Positions 31,762 to 40,558 are shown, counted from the stretch's first letter. The stretch: DNA of 64,000 bases from Lysobacterales bacterium 15-68-25 (GCA_002279065.1 NCKB01000002.1:1-64000), one strand, 5' to 3'. Numbers and translations are program-made. Notes: a model not told the origin generated them from the letters alone.

Positions 31762-32241
31762 TCAGGGCGGCGGCAGCGGCGCGGCGCCCTCGAAGCCGAA
31801 CTGCCGCCAGGCCTCGAACACCGCTACCGCCACGCTGTTGGACAGGTTGAGGCTGCGGCTGTCCGGGCGCATCGGCAGGCGCAGGCGCTGCGGCAGGGGA
31901 ATCGCGTCGAGCACCTCGCCCGGCAGGCCGGCGGTCTCGCAGCCGAACAGCAGGGCGTCGCCGCGTTCGAAGCAGGCCTCGACGTGGGCGACCCGGCCGC
32001 GCGTGGAAAAGGCGAATACGCGGGGCCGGCCGATCGCGTCGAGGCAGGCGTCCAGGCTGTCGTGCACCGCCAGGCTGGCGTATTCGTGGTAGTCCAGGCC
32101 GGCGCGGCGCAGGCGGGTGTCGTCGAGCTCGAAGCCGAGCGGTCGCACCAGGTGCAGCGCAGCGCCGGTGTTGGCGCACAGCCGGATCACGTTGCCGGTG
32201 TTGGGCGGGATTTCCGGGCGGAACAGAATGACATGCAGCAT
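31762..32241 (-). CDS. trmL: tRNA (cytidine/uridine-2'-O-)-methyltransferase
   Basis: SPOUT-class methyltransferase (159 aa) that 2'-O-methylates the wobble base of tRNA-Leu isoacceptors. The trefoil-knot motifs are intact: [21 protein letters not shown] near the N-terminus and [16 protein letters not shown] and [18 protein letters not shown] near the C-terminus. The start at 32241 gives the standard N-terminus MLHVILF. It ends 64 bases upstream of ubiJ on the same strand. Confidence 0.94.
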   Translation of the reverse strand: MLHVILFRPEIPPNTGNVIRLCANTGAALHLVRPLGFELDDTRLRRAGLDYHEYASLAVHDSLDACLDAIGRPRVFAFSTRGRVAHVEACFERGDALLFGCETAGLPGEVLDAIPLPQRLRLPMRPDSRSLNLSNSVAVAVFEAWRQFGFEGAAPLPPP

Positions 32242-32293
32242 CCGTCGATTATCGCTGGCCAGACCGGCCACGGGGCATCCCCCGTGACCGGGG

Positions 32294-32509
32294 TCAGCTG
32301 GCCTGGCGCGGGCAGACCACACCGTCGGGCGGCAGCGCGCACTGGCTGGCCGGCACGATCAGTGCGGTACCCAGGGTCGGGGTGGCCGTCGCATCGGTGG
32401 CCAGGCGCACGGCGGTCGGGGTCTTCAGCAGCATGGCGCCGACGATCAGGCCGCAGACGGTGAGGCAAGCGACGAACAGGCCGCGAAGCAGAAGCGATTC
32501 GAGTTTCAT
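32294..32509 (-). CDS. small single-TM protein of unknown function
   Basis: A 71-aa protein with one hydrophobic N-terminal segment ([23 protein letters not shown]) and a short exported tail containing two cysteines ([15 protein letters not shown]) that could form a disulfide in the periplasm. The start at 32509 is strongly supported by AAGGAGA nine bases upstream. I do not recognise a family. It lies just upstream of trmL on the same strand and may share its transcript. Confidence 0.6.
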   Translation of the reverse strand: MKLESLLLRGLFVACLTVCGLIVGAMLLKTPTAVRLATDATATPTLGTALIVPASQCALPPDGVVCPRQAS

Positions 32510-32604
32510 GGGGTGTCTCCTTGCGTGACAGGGGTAGGTGTCCGTGCCCCTAATGTGGCAAGGGGCGTGCCAGCCGGGCAGTCGCAGATAACCCATTGAT
32601 ACGT

Positions 32605-32616
32605 TGACACTTGTCA
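32605..32616. promoter_or_regulatory. palindrome in the small-protein / M16-peptidase divergent region
   Basis: TGACA-CT-TGTCA, perfect 5-bp arms, in a 260-base divergent intergenic region. TTGACA (32604-32609) is also a consensus -35 box, but no convincing -10 follows at 16-18 bases on the plus strand. A possible regulator site only; I see nothing else certain in 32510-32769. Confidence 0.3.
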
Positions 32617-32769
32617 CGGTTGCGTCCGCTCGGGTCGGCTGTCCGCGGACACCACCCGTCCGGCAGCGGACAGCGCCGCGGACACGCGCAGTCCCCTGCC
32701 ATTCGTCATTTGCGACCCCGTTTCGTCGCAATTACCTTCGATCGGTCGCCTGTGCCAAGGACCCCTGCC

Positions 32770-35634
32770 GTGTCGAAGAAACCCCTCATCCTGCTCATCG
32801 CCGGACTGTTCGCCCTGGGGGCTGGCGCTGCGCCGCTGCGCGCCGCCGCCGATGGCGTTCCGGCCATCGCTGCAGCGGCGGACCAGATACCCCGCCTGGC
32901 CTACGAGCGTTTCACCCTGCCCAACGGCCTGACCGTGGTGGTGCACGAGGACCACAAGGCGCCGGTGGTGGCGGTAAGCATCTGGTACCACGTCGGCTCG
33001 TCCTACGAGCCGAAGGGCAAGACCGGCTTCGCGCACCTGTTCGAGCACCTGATGTTCCAGGGCTCGGAGAATCACCGGGACGAGTACTTCAAGCCGTTCG
33101 AGCTGGCCGGCGCCACCGACATGAACGGCACCACCTGGCTGGACCGCACCAACTACTTCGAGACCGTGCCCTCCACCGCGGTCGACATGGCGTTGTGGAT
33201 GGAGTCCGACCGCATGGGCCACCTGCTCGGCGCGATCGGCCAGCCACAGCTCGACGAACAGCGCGGCGTGGTGCAGAACGAGAAGCGTCAGGGCGAGAAC
33301 CAGCCCTACGGCCGGGTCAGCGAGCTGATCCAGGCCGAAGCGTTCCCGGCCAACCATCCGTACCACCACGACACGATCGGCTCGATGGCCGATCTCAACG
33401 CCGCCTCGCTGGCGGACGTGAAGCAGTGGTTCCGCGACTACTACGGCGCGGCCAACACCGTGCTGGTGCTGTCCGGCGACATCAGCATGGCGCAGGCGAG
33501 GGAAAAGGCGCTGAAGTACTTTGGCGACATCGCACCGGGTCCGCAGGTGCCGCGGCCGCAGGTGTGGGTGGCGCCGCGCCAGCACTCGACCCGCGGCACG
33601 ATGACCGACAACGTGGCGCAGACGCGCATCTACCGCGAGTGGAACGTACCCTCGCGCACCAGCGACGAACTCACCCAGCTCTCGCTCGCCGCCGCGGTGC
33701 TCGGCGGCAGCAAGACCTCGCGGCTGTACCAGCGCCTGGTCTACCGCGACAAGCTGGCCGACAACGTGTCGGTGGACATCGAGCAGCACGTGCTGGCCAG
33801 CCTGTTCCAGCTGCAGGTGGACGTGAAGAAGGGCGTCGATCCGGCCAAGGTCGAGGCCGCCGTCGCCGACGAGTGGAACAGGTTCCTTAAGGACGGCCCC
33901 ACCCCCGACGAGCTGGCGCGGGTGAAGACCGAGGTGCGTGCCGCGTTCGTGCGCGGGCTCGAGCGGGTCAACACGCAGGCCTCGATCCTGGCCGAGGGCC
34001 AGCTTTATTCCGGCGATCCGGGCCAGTACCTGAAGGACTTCCAGGTGCTGATGGCCGCTACCCCGGCCAGTGTGAAGGCGGCGGCCGCACAGTGGATAGG
34101 CCGTGGCGACTACACGCTCACCGTGGTGCCCGGCAAGGTCGAGGCCGCCGACATGGCCAACGTCGCCGGCCGGCCCGCCGTGCCCGGTGCGCCGGCGCCG
34201 AAGCTCAGCCCGAAGGGCGACTACCGCGCGGTCAAGACCGACGTGGACCGCAGCCAGGGCGTGCCGCCGGTGACCCGCTTCCCCGACCTCACCTTCCCGA
34301 GCCTGCAGCGCGGCAGGCTGGCCAACGGCATCGAAGTGGTGCTGGCCGAGCGCCACGCGGTGCCGGCGGTGCAGATCGCCCTGCAGTTCGCCGGCGGCTA
34401 CGCCGCGGACCATGGGCGCAAGCTCGGCACGTCCAGCTTCACCATGGGCATGCTCGACGAGGGCACCAGCTCGCTCGACTCGGTCGAGATCGCCAAGCGC
34501 AAGCAGCGGCTCGGCGCGCTGATCAAAACCGGTTGCGGGCTGGATGCGTGCACCGCCTCGCTCAATGCGCTGGACGACCAGCTCAGGCCGTCGCTGGAGC
34601 TGTTCGCCGACATCGTGCGCCACCCGGCGTTCCGCGACGCGGACGTGGCCCGCGTGCGCGGCCAGTGGCTGGCCGGCATCGCGCAGGAAAAGAGCCAGCC
34701 GGTCGGCATCGCGCTGCGCACGCTGCCGCCGCTGCTTTACGGCGAGGGGCATCCGTACGCGATCCCGTTCACCGGCTCGGGTACCGAGGCGTCGATCAAG
34801 GCGCTGGGCACCGCCGACATGCGTGCCTTCCTGGCCGACTACGTGCGCCCCGACAACGTGAAGATCCTGGTCGCCGGCGACACCACGCTGGACCAGATCA
34901 TCCCGCAGCTCGACGCGGTGTTCGGCGACTGGAAGGCCAGCGGCTCGGTGCCGCCGCGCTATCTCGCCAAGGTGGCGCCGCCGGCGCATCCGCGGGTGTT
35001 CCTGGTCGACCGCCCCGGCGCGCAGCAGAGCCTGATCCTGGCCGGTGTGCTGGCACCGTCCACCGAGGCGCCGAACAACCTGCCGATCGAGACCATGAGC
35101 AGCGCCTTCGGCGGCACCTTCACCTCACGCCTGAACATGAACCTGCGCGAGGACAAGCACTGGGCCTACGGCGCCTTCAGCTTCCTGCGCGAGGCGAAGG
35201 GGCAGCGCCCGTTCCTGATGTATGCGCCGGTGCAGACCGACAAGACCGCCGACTCGGTGGCCGAGATCCTCAAGGAGTCGCGTCAGGTCGTCGGCGACAA
35301 GCCGCTGACCGGGTCCGAGATCGCCAAGATCAAGGCCGGCGACGTGCGCTCGCTGCCGGGCAGCTACCAGACCACCAGCGCGGTGATGGGCGCGCTGCAG
35401 AACATTGCGCTCTACCACCGTCCGGATGACTACGTGCAGACGCTGAAGTCGCGCATCGAGGCGCAGACCGACGCCGAGGTCAACGACGCGGCGAAGGAGA
35501 TCATCCATCCGGGCCAGCTGACCTGGGTGATCGTCGGCGACCTGTCGAAGATCCGCGCGCCGCTGGAGAGGCTCGACCTCGGCGCGATGCAGGTGCTGGA
35601 TGCCGACGGCAAGCCGGTTGCCGGCGGCAAGTAA
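32770..35634 (+). CDS. periplasmic M16-family zinc metallopeptidase, duplicated domain
   Basis: Insulinase-type peptidase (954 aa) with an N-terminal signal sequence (KKPLILLIAGLFALGAGAAPLRAAA). The first half is a catalytic M16 unit with the inverted zinc motif HLFEH at residues 89-93 and the third ligand in VVQNEKRQ. The second half repeats the M16 fold (NGIEVVLAERHAVPAVQIALQF, then TSSFTMGMLDEGT) without HxxEH, the usual inactive partner. GTG at 32770 is chosen because it places the signal peptide at the start; the open frame upstream looks non-coding. Substrate unknown, probably envelope peptides. Confidence 0.9.
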   Translation: MSKKPLILLIAGLFALGAGAAPLRAAADGVPAIAAAADQIPRLAYERFTLPNGLTVVVHEDHKAPVVAVSIWYHVGSSYEPKGKTGFAHLFEHLMFQGSENHRDEYFKPFELAGATDMNGTTWLDRTNYFETVPSTAVDMALWMESDRMGHLLGAIGQPQLDEQRGVVQNEKRQGENQPYGRVSELIQAEAFPANHPYHHDTIGSMADLNAASLADVKQWFRDYYGAANTVLVLSGDISMAQAREKALKYFGDIAPGPQVPRPQVWVAPRQHSTRGTMTDNVAQTRIYREWNVPSRTSDELTQLSLAAAVLGGSKTSRLYQRLVYRDKLADNVSVDIEQHVLASLFQLQVDVKKGVDPAKVEAAVADEWNRFLKDGPTPDELARVKTEVRAAFVRGLERVNTQASILAEGQLYSGDPGQYLKDFQVLMAATPASVKAAAAQWIGRGDYTLTVVPGKVEAADMANVAGRPAVPGAPAPKLSPKGDYRAVKTDVDRSQGVPPVTRFPDLTFPSLQRGRLANGIEVVLAERHAVPAVQIALQFAGGYAADHGRKLGTSSFTMGMLDEGTSSLDSVEIAKRKQRLGALIKTGCGLDACTASLNALDDQLRPSLELFADIVRHPAFRDADVARVRGQWLAGIAQEKSQPVGIALRTLPPLLYGEGHPYAIPFTGSGTEASIKALGTADMRAFLADYVRPDNVKILVAGDTTLDQIIPQLDAVFGDWKASGSVPPRYLAKVAPPAHPRVFLVDRPGAQQSLILAGVLAPSTEAPNNLPIETMSSAFGGTFTSRLNMNLREDKHWAYGAFSFLREAKGQRPFLMYAPVQTDKTADSVAEILKESRQVVGDKPLTGSEIAKIKAGDVRSLPGSYQTTSAVMGALQNIALYHRPDDYVQTLKSRIEAQTDAEVNDAAKEIIHPGQLTWVIVGDLSKIRAPLERLDLGAMQVLDADGKPVAGGK

Positions 35635-35730
35635 GCCACGGTTGGGGATTGCCGCCGCATTCCCGCGGTACGATCTGGGGCCGGGCGGATGACCGCCCGG
35701 CCCTTTTCGACATCCATCGCGGAGCCCCTC

Positions 35731-36141
35731 ATGCGCAAGACCCTGCTGCTCGTCCCCGTCGTGCTGCTCAGTGCCTGTACCTGGGGCATCACCCTCGACG
35801 ACGCCGGCAAGGCCGTGCGCACGGCGTGGAACGGCGACGTCTCGCAATGCCAGGACCTGGGCAAGGTGACGGTATCGGTGATGGATCGCGTCGGCCCGAT
35901 CGACCGCAACGACATCAAGGTGCGCGACGAGCTCGAGGTGATGGCCCGCAACGAGGCGGCCAAGATGAACGCCGACACGATCAAGCCGCTGGCCGAGCCC
36001 GCCGACGGTTCGCAGCCGTGGGGCGCCTACCGCTGCGGCACCGCCGGCGCGCCGGCCGCCGCCGCACCGGCCAATGCGGCCTCGGCGCCGCAGACCGTGC
36101 CCGCCGCCGGCTTCCAGACCTACCCGATCAAGAATCACTGA
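35731..36141 (+). CDS. DUF4156-like small lipoprotein
   Basis: A 136-aa predicted lipoprotein: signal MRKTLLLVPVVLLSAC with the lipobox LSAC and Cys16 as lipidation site. The body (DAGKAVRTAWNGDVSQCQDLGKVTVSVMDRVGPIDRN...MARNEAAKMNADTIKPL) matches the DUF4156/RcsF-like pattern of envelope lipoproteins, with Cys in SQCQDLG and later YRCG. The C-terminus is Ala/Pro-rich. It converges on the SDR gene with 28 bases between. Confidence 0.78.
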   Translation: MRKTLLLVPVVLLSACTWGITLDDAGKAVRTAWNGDVSQCQDLGKVTVSVMDRVGPIDRNDIKVRDELEVMARNEAAKMNADTIKPLAEPADGSQPWGAYRCGTAGAPAAAAPANAASAPQTVPAAGFQTYPIKNH

Positions 36142-36169
36142 GCCGGCTGGCGCAGTCGCATCCGCGGCG

Positions 36170-36973
36170 TCAGGTGACGCCGCGGGCGAACTTCGCGATC
36201 GACGGCACCACCTTGCGCAGTCCCCGGTCCACCACGCCGGGCAACAGGGCGTTGAGCCGCGCGAAGAAGGACTCCGGCTGGCCGAGATAGGTCTCGGAGC
36301 GCCCGGCCTCGATCGCACGCACGATCTGTTCGGCCACCCACAACGGGTCGTCCATGTGCATCAGGCCGTCGGCCGCCATCAGGTGCAGCTCGACCGGGTT
36401 GAATGCCGTGCGCACCGCCCGCGGCGCGACATAGCTGACCGAGACCCCGGTGCCATGCAGTTCGCGCCGCAGCGCCTGCGAGAAGCCGCGCAGCGCGAAC
36501 TTGGTGGCCGAGTAGCTGGCGAAGCCGGGGTAGCCGATGCTGCCGAACATCGAGCCGATGTTGACGATCTGGCCGCTGCCCTGGTCCAGCATCGACGGCA
36601 GCACGGCGTGGACCAGCTGCATCGGCGCTTCCAGGTTCACCGCCAGCAGCCGGGGAATCATCGCCGGCTGCACGTCGGCGAACAGGCCGAAATCCAGTGC
36701 TCCGGCCAGGTTGACCAGGATGTCGATGCCACCGAATTCGGCATGCATGCGTTCGACCAAGCGCTCGCGGTCGAGCGCGGAAGTCACGTCCGCCCGCACC
36801 ACCAGCGCGCGATCGCGGTGGGTGTGGACGTGGTGGGCCATGCTGGCCGCGGACGCGTCGCTGCGGCTGGTCAGGCACAGCCTGACGCCGGCATCGAGCA
36901 GCAGCGGCGCCAGCTCGCGGCCGATTCCGCCGCCAGCACCGGTGAGCAGGACCCGTTTGTCCCTCAGTTGCAT
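36170..36973 (-). CDS. short-chain dehydrogenase/reductase, last gene of the hemolysin-like operon
   Basis: Classical SDR (267 aa). The NAD(P)-binding motif is LLTGAGGGIGRELAPLLLDAG; the catalytic residues are in NIGSMFGSIGYPGFASYSATKFALRG (Ser and YxxxK). The C-terminus resembles acyl-chain or ketone reductases but gives no substrate. It follows the exported TPR gene by 15 bases and ends a five-gene minus-strand operon with an acyltransferase, AMP-ligase and di-iron oxidase, so it probably reduces or oxidises an intermediate of that pathway. It is also the only ketoreductase-like gene in the window. Confidence 0.85.
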   Translation of the reverse strand: MQLRDKRVLLTGAGGGIGRELAPLLLDAGVRLCLTSRSDASAASMAHHVHTHRDRALVVRADVTSALDRERLVERMHAEFGGIDILVNLAGALDFGLFADVQPAMIPRLLAVNLEAPMQLVHAVLPSMLDQGSGQIVNIGSMFGSIGYPGFASYSATKFALRGFSQALRRELHGTGVSVSYVAPRAVRTAFNPVELHLMAADGLMHMDDPLWVAEQIVRAIEAGRSETYLGQPESFFARLNALLPGVVDRGLRKVVPSIAKFARGVT

Positions 36974-36988
36974 GATGTGATTCCTCGT

Positions 36989-37642
36989 CTAGCGGTTGGA
37001 CTGGATGGCCTGCAGCAGCTTTTCCGCCTGCGTACGGCGCCCGCGGTCGGCCAGCGGCTGGTCCGGGCGCGGCGGCGCGGCCAGTGCCTTGTTCACCGCG
37101 GCGAGCGCTCCTGCACGGTCGCCGTGGCGGTACAGGAAGTCGGCGTAGAAATAGTTCGAGTCGATGCCGTCGGGGTTGACCTGCAGCGCCTTGAGCAGCA
37201 GGGCGCGGGCCTTGTCCTTGTCGCCGAAGCCGAGCGGCCAGCCGGGCACGTGGTCGTAGAGACTGCCCAGCGTGGTGTAGATCGAACCGTCCAGCGCGTC
37301 CGGCTGGATCGCCTGTGCCTGCTCGAGCAGCGCGCGCGCCTGCTTGGCCATGCCCAGTGCGCCCAGGCCGCCGTGCTCGCCGGCGTGGGTGCTCAGGATG
37401 ATCGCCAGCCACACCTTCGCATCGGCATCACCGGGATTGGCCTGCACCAGCTGCTCGGCGCGCGCCTCCAGTGCCTGGTAGGCGTCGTCCTGGGCGCCCG
37501 GAGGGATTTCGTAGGTGACGTGTGCCCAGGTGTGGGCGATGTCCTCCAGTCCGGCGGGGAGCGGTCCGGCACCGGCGCAGGTCGGCACCATGGCGAGCGC
37601 GAGCATCGCCACGAAAGGCAGGAACAGGGGTTTGGAGGTCAT
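36989..37642 (-). CDS. exported TPR-like protein in the hemolysin-like operon
   Basis: A 217-aa protein with a signal peptide (PLFLPFVAMLALAMVPTCAGA) and helical TPR-type repeats: ALEARAEQLVQANPGDADAKVWLAI, ARALLEQAQAIQPDALDGSIYTTL, ARALLLKALQVNPDGIDSNYFYADFLYRHGD. TPR proteins bind partners rather than catalyse, so this is a candidate periplasmic adaptor. Its start is three bases after the stop of the oxidase gene, so it is clearly part of the operon. An exported protein inside a set of cytoplasmic enzymes suggests the product is handled in the envelope. Confidence 0.75.
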   Translation of the reverse strand: MTSKPLFLPFVAMLALAMVPTCAGAGPLPAGLEDIAHTWAHVTYEIPPGAQDDAYQALEARAEQLVQANPGDADAKVWLAIILSTHAGEHGGLGALGMAKQARALLEQAQAIQPDALDGSIYTTLGSLYDHVPGWPLGFGDKDKARALLLKALQVNPDGIDSNYFYADFLYRHGDRAGALAAVNKALAAPPRPDQPLADRGRRTQAEKLLQAIQSNR

Positions 37643-37645
37643 GGC

Positions 37646-38326
37646 TCAGCTCCCGACGGTCGGCTGGTCGATGGACTGGAACATCGCGCCGTACAGCGCG
37701 TAGAAGCGGTTGGCGGCGTGGATCAGCGCGTCCTGGTCGGCCGGATCGTCCAGCCGGTTGACCAGCTGCTCGTAGAAGCCCACGTGCTCCTGGTCGAGCG
37801 CGCCGTGCGAACTCAGGTAGCGCAGCCCCTGCTTGGGTAGTGCGAGGGCCTGCTGGATCGCGTCGGCGGCGCGGGTGGCGAGTGCCGCGCTGATGCCTTC
37901 CAGCACGAACACCATGCCGAGAAAGCCGACCGGATTACCGCGGCGGAGCGTGTCGTGGGCGTAGGCGATCATCAGCTCGACCGCAGCGCCGGGTCGGCTG
38001 CGGCGGACCGCCTCGCCGTCGCCGCCGATGGCGTCGATGTCGTCGAGGATCCACTCGTCGTGGCCGATCTCCTCCTCGATGTACTCGGCGATCGCCGGCT
38101 GCATCCAGTGCAGCCGCTCGGGCAGGAAGTAGCCCATGCCCATCATCAGCCGCACCGTGTGGTGCACGTGGTGATAGGCCTGCTGCAGGAAGCGCAGGTA
38201 CTCGTCGCGGCTGACCTGGCCGCCCAGGGCGCGCCGGATGATCGGGATGGCGAGGAAGGCCTGGCGGCTGGCTTCGGTGTCCAGCAACAGGCGGTCATGC
38301 ACGTTCATGTCGGGCTTCGCTTGCAT
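37646..38326 (-). CDS. haem-oxygenase-like di-iron oxidase (iron-containing redox enzyme)
   Basis: All-helical protein (226 aa) of the TenA/iron-containing-redox (HDO) superfamily, which includes UndA and SznF. His- and carboxylate-rich helices that could hold a di-iron centre are visible: QQAYHHVHHTVRLMMGMG, EYIEEEIGHDEWILDD, VFVLEGISAAL and HGALDQEHVGFYEQL. These enzymes use O2 to cleave, desaturate or hydroxylate acyl or amino-acid substrates. The ATG at 38326 (GGAAG upstream) overlaps the ligase gene by 32 bases; a second ATG at 38308 would overlap by 14. Substrate likely comes from the neighbouring ligase and acyltransferase. Confidence 0.78.
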   Translation of the reverse strand: MQAKPDMNVHDRLLLDTEASRQAFLAIPIIRRALGGQVSRDEYLRFLQQAYHHVHHTVRLMMGMGYFLPERLHWMQPAIAEYIEEEIGHDEWILDDIDAIGGDGEAVRRSRPGAAVELMIAYAHDTLRRGNPVGFLGMVFVLEGISAALATRAADAIQQALALPKQGLRYLSSHGALDQEHVGFYEQLVNRLDDPADQDALIHAANRFYALYGAMFQSIDQPTVGS

Positions 38327-39785
38327 AGAGTGCTTCCAGGAGCGGGGCGTGATGGCGGGCGATGGCATCGCGGGCCAGGCTGCCGGAGGGGCGGGCCTGG
38401 CCGTTGGCGGGGGTAAACGGGGTATCGAGCGCGCGCCAGGCGGCGACCCGCGCGTAGTCGGGCAGCACCGCGTTGGCCCGTGCCACGGCCGCGGCGAGGC
38501 GGGCAGGGGTGGCGGCCGGGTGCGGCACCAGCAGTGCCACGTTGTGCGGTTGGGCTTCGCCGAACACCGCGGCCTGCAGGATTTCGCCGCTGGCGGTGAG
38601 TTCGCTTTCCACCCATTCCGGAGCCACGTTGCGGCCGAAAGCGGTGGCGTAGGCAGTCTTCTTGCGCCCGGTGAGGTAGAGGTAGCCGTCGTCGTCGAGG
38701 TAGCCGAGATCGCCGGTGGGCCAGAGCGACGGCGGCACGTTTTCTGCGCCGAGATAGCCTTCGAACAGGTTGCCCCCGACCAGGATTTCGCCGTCGTCGG
38801 CCAGCTGAACCTGTACGTGCGGCAGCACCCGGCCGACGCTGCCGGTGCGCAGCGCACCCGGCGAACTGAGGCTGACCACCGAAGCCGACTCGGACAGGCC
38901 GTAACCCTCGTGCACCGGCAGGCCGAGCCCCCAGGCCCGCTCGATCAGGTGGGGCGCGCAGGGCGCGCCGCCGACCGCGAGCATGCGCAGGCTGTCCGGC
39001 GCCGGTGCGCCCGCGGCGACGCTTTCCACCAGCAGCTTCAACAACTGCGGCACGAGGATCGTCGCGGTGGGTGCGTAGCCGTGCAGGGCGGCGACGAAGC
39101 GCTCCACCTGCACCGAGCTGGAGCCTTCGAAGCCGCAGCTGGCCAGCGACGGCACGCAGGCCGTGCCGCCGGCGGCCAGCGCCACGTAGAGGCCGCCGAT
39201 GTTCTCCAGCAGGGTCGACAGCGGCAGCAGCGACAGCGCGCGATCCTGCGGCGTCCCCTGCACGGCCTCGCCCAGCGCCTGCGCGACGCGACCGATCGCC
39301 TGTGCGGACAGGCACACGCCCTTCGGTTGGCCGGTGGTGCCCGAGGTGTAGGTGATCTTGGCGGTGCCCGGCGGCAGTGCCGGCGGAGCTTCCACCGGCA
39401 GCTCGAAAATGGACAGCAGGCGACCGGCGAGGGTCAGTCGTCGGGTCGGGCGGCGCCCCAGCAGCGCACCGACCGGGTCCGGCTGGGTGGTCACCACCAG
39501 GTCGGGTCGCGCGTCGGTCAGCAGGTGGGCGACCTGTCCGGCCGAGAAGAACGGCGGCACCGGCACGGCGACCGAACCCTGTCGCGCCAGCGCAAGGTCG
39601 GTGACCGCCCAGGCGCAGCTGTTGTCCATCCACAGCGCGACCCGCCGGCCGCCGATCGCCTCGACGGCGAAGTCGATCTCCTGGGAAAGCTCGGCGTAGG
39701 TGAGCGCGATGCTCTCGTCCTGCAGCGCCACCTGCAGGGGCCGGGTGATCGCGTGCTCGGCGATGTTCCGCAGGATCTGGCGCAT
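38295..39785 (-). CDS. AMP-forming acyl ligase of the hemolysin-like operon
   Basis: ANL-superfamily adenylating enzyme (496 aa), shorter than housekeeping acyl-CoA synthetases (about 550-600). The ATP loop YTSGTTGQPKG, the A5 motif HEGYGLSESAS and A7 TGDLGYLDDDG are intact. Near the C-terminus, where the catalytic lysine of motif A10 is expected, the sequence reads NGQARPSGSLARDAI, with Ser or Gln at the likely Lys positions. It may adenylate a fatty or aryl acid, or make only part of the reaction. Its ATG overlaps the hemolysin-like gene's stop by one base (TGATG). It is not near the pigment locus, which itself lacks a ligase. Confidence 0.82.
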   Translation of the reverse strand: MRQILRNIAEHAITRPLQVALQDESIALTYAELSQEIDFAVEAIGGRRVALWMDNSCAWAVTDLALARQGSVAVPVPPFFSAGQVAHLLTDARPDLVVTTQPDPVGALLGRRPTRRLTLAGRLLSIFELPVEAPPALPPGTAKITYTSGTTGQPKGVCLSAQAIGRVAQALGEAVQGTPQDRALSLLPLSTLLENIGGLYVALAAGGTACVPSLASCGFEGSSSVQVERFVAALHGYAPTATILVPQLLKLLVESVAAGAPAPDSLRMLAVGGAPCAPHLIERAWGLGLPVHEGYGLSESASVVSLSSPGALRTGSVGRVLPHVQVQLADDGEILVGGNLFEGYLGAENVPPSLWPTGDLGYLDDDGYLYLTGRKKTAYATAFGRNVAPEWVESELTASGEILQAAVFGEAQPHNVALLVPHPAATPARLAAAVARANAVLPDYARVAAWRALDTPFTPANGQARPSGSLARDAIARHHAPLLEALYASEARHERA

Positions 39786-40522
39786 CAGCCTTCCTCCCGC
39801 TGCGAATCGTCATCGCCGCGCCAGCGCCGGGCGAGCCGGGTCATGCCGGCCAGCAGCTCTTCGAGCCTCGGCTGCGGCGGCGTGCCGGTTCGATGGAGCT
39901 TGCGGAATCCGGAGGAGATCGGTCCCGCGCAGACCCGCGGTGCGGTGCGGTAGTAGTCGCCCCACTGCTGCGCCTGCGGACCGAGGCTGTCCGGCAGCGC
40001 GGCGGCCAGCGGCATCGGCCGCATGCCCAGTCGCTGGAAGGTGTTGACCAGCACGCGGGTGGCGGTGAACAGCACCCAGCGGTAGCCGAGCTCGTGCAGG
40101 AACTGGATGGTCGCGGCGATGGCCCAGCGCGCGTCGCCCGGGTTCTCCAGCGCGAGATTGCCCACCTCGACCAGTTCGTCGCGTGGGATCGCCGTGCCGA
40201 AGCGCTCACCGATCGCCTCCTCGGCGGGCATGCCCAGGTACCGCTCGGCGAACAGCGGCCCGGCGGAGGCCTGCCGCATGCCGACCACGGCGCGCTGGCG
40301 CTGCCCGTCGCGGTACTCCAGCAGGTCCGGGTAGAACGACTGGACGTCGGCCCGGTAGCGGGCGGCGAACACGTCGTGCACGAACGCCTCGCAGGCGGCG
40401 CGGCCGGCGTGGTCGGCGGTGATCACCTCGGCATGGACGGATGCCTTCAGTTCGAGCAGGAGCGGCTGGACGCTCTCCAGGATGCACGGTTCGGGGGGAG
40501 CGGGAAGCTCGATTCGGGGCAT
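39785..40522 (-). CDS. thermostable-hemolysin-family (LuxI/GNAT-like) acyltransferase
   Basis: First gene of the operon (245 aa). It matches the thermostable hemolysin family (delta-VPH of Vibrio) with SFYPDLLEYRDG, AVVGMRQASAGPLFAERYLGMPAEEAI, and DELVEVGNLALENPGDARWAI, a pattern close to the acyl-homoserine-lactone synthase/GNAT fold. The name hemolysin is historical; an acyltransferase that uses acyl-CoA or acyl-ACP is more likely. The ATG at 40522 is preferred to the upstream GTG at 40528. A candidate sigma-54 promoter lies at 40559-40574. One-base overlap with the ligase shows translational coupling. Confidence 0.8.
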   Translation of the reverse strand: MPRIELPAPPEPCILESVQPLLLELKASVHAEVITADHAGRAACEAFVHDVFAARYRADVQSFYPDLLEYRDGQRQRAVVGMRQASAGPLFAERYLGMPAEEAIGERFGTAIPRDELVEVGNLALENPGDARWAIAATIQFLHELGYRWVLFTATRVLVNTFQRLGMRPMPLAAALPDSLGPQAQQWGDYYRTAPRVCAGPISSGFRKLHRTGTPPQPRLEELLAGMTRLARRWRGDDDSQREEG

Positions 40523-40558
40523 GGGCACTCGCCGTCGGGGAACGATCGAGTGCTCCTT

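Noticed and set aside
38295-39785. The AMP-ligase as the missing aryl-ACP ligase of the pigment locus
   Set aside because: It is 24 kb away, embedded in a different coupled operon and has an unusual A10 motif; kept only as an alternative in the findings.
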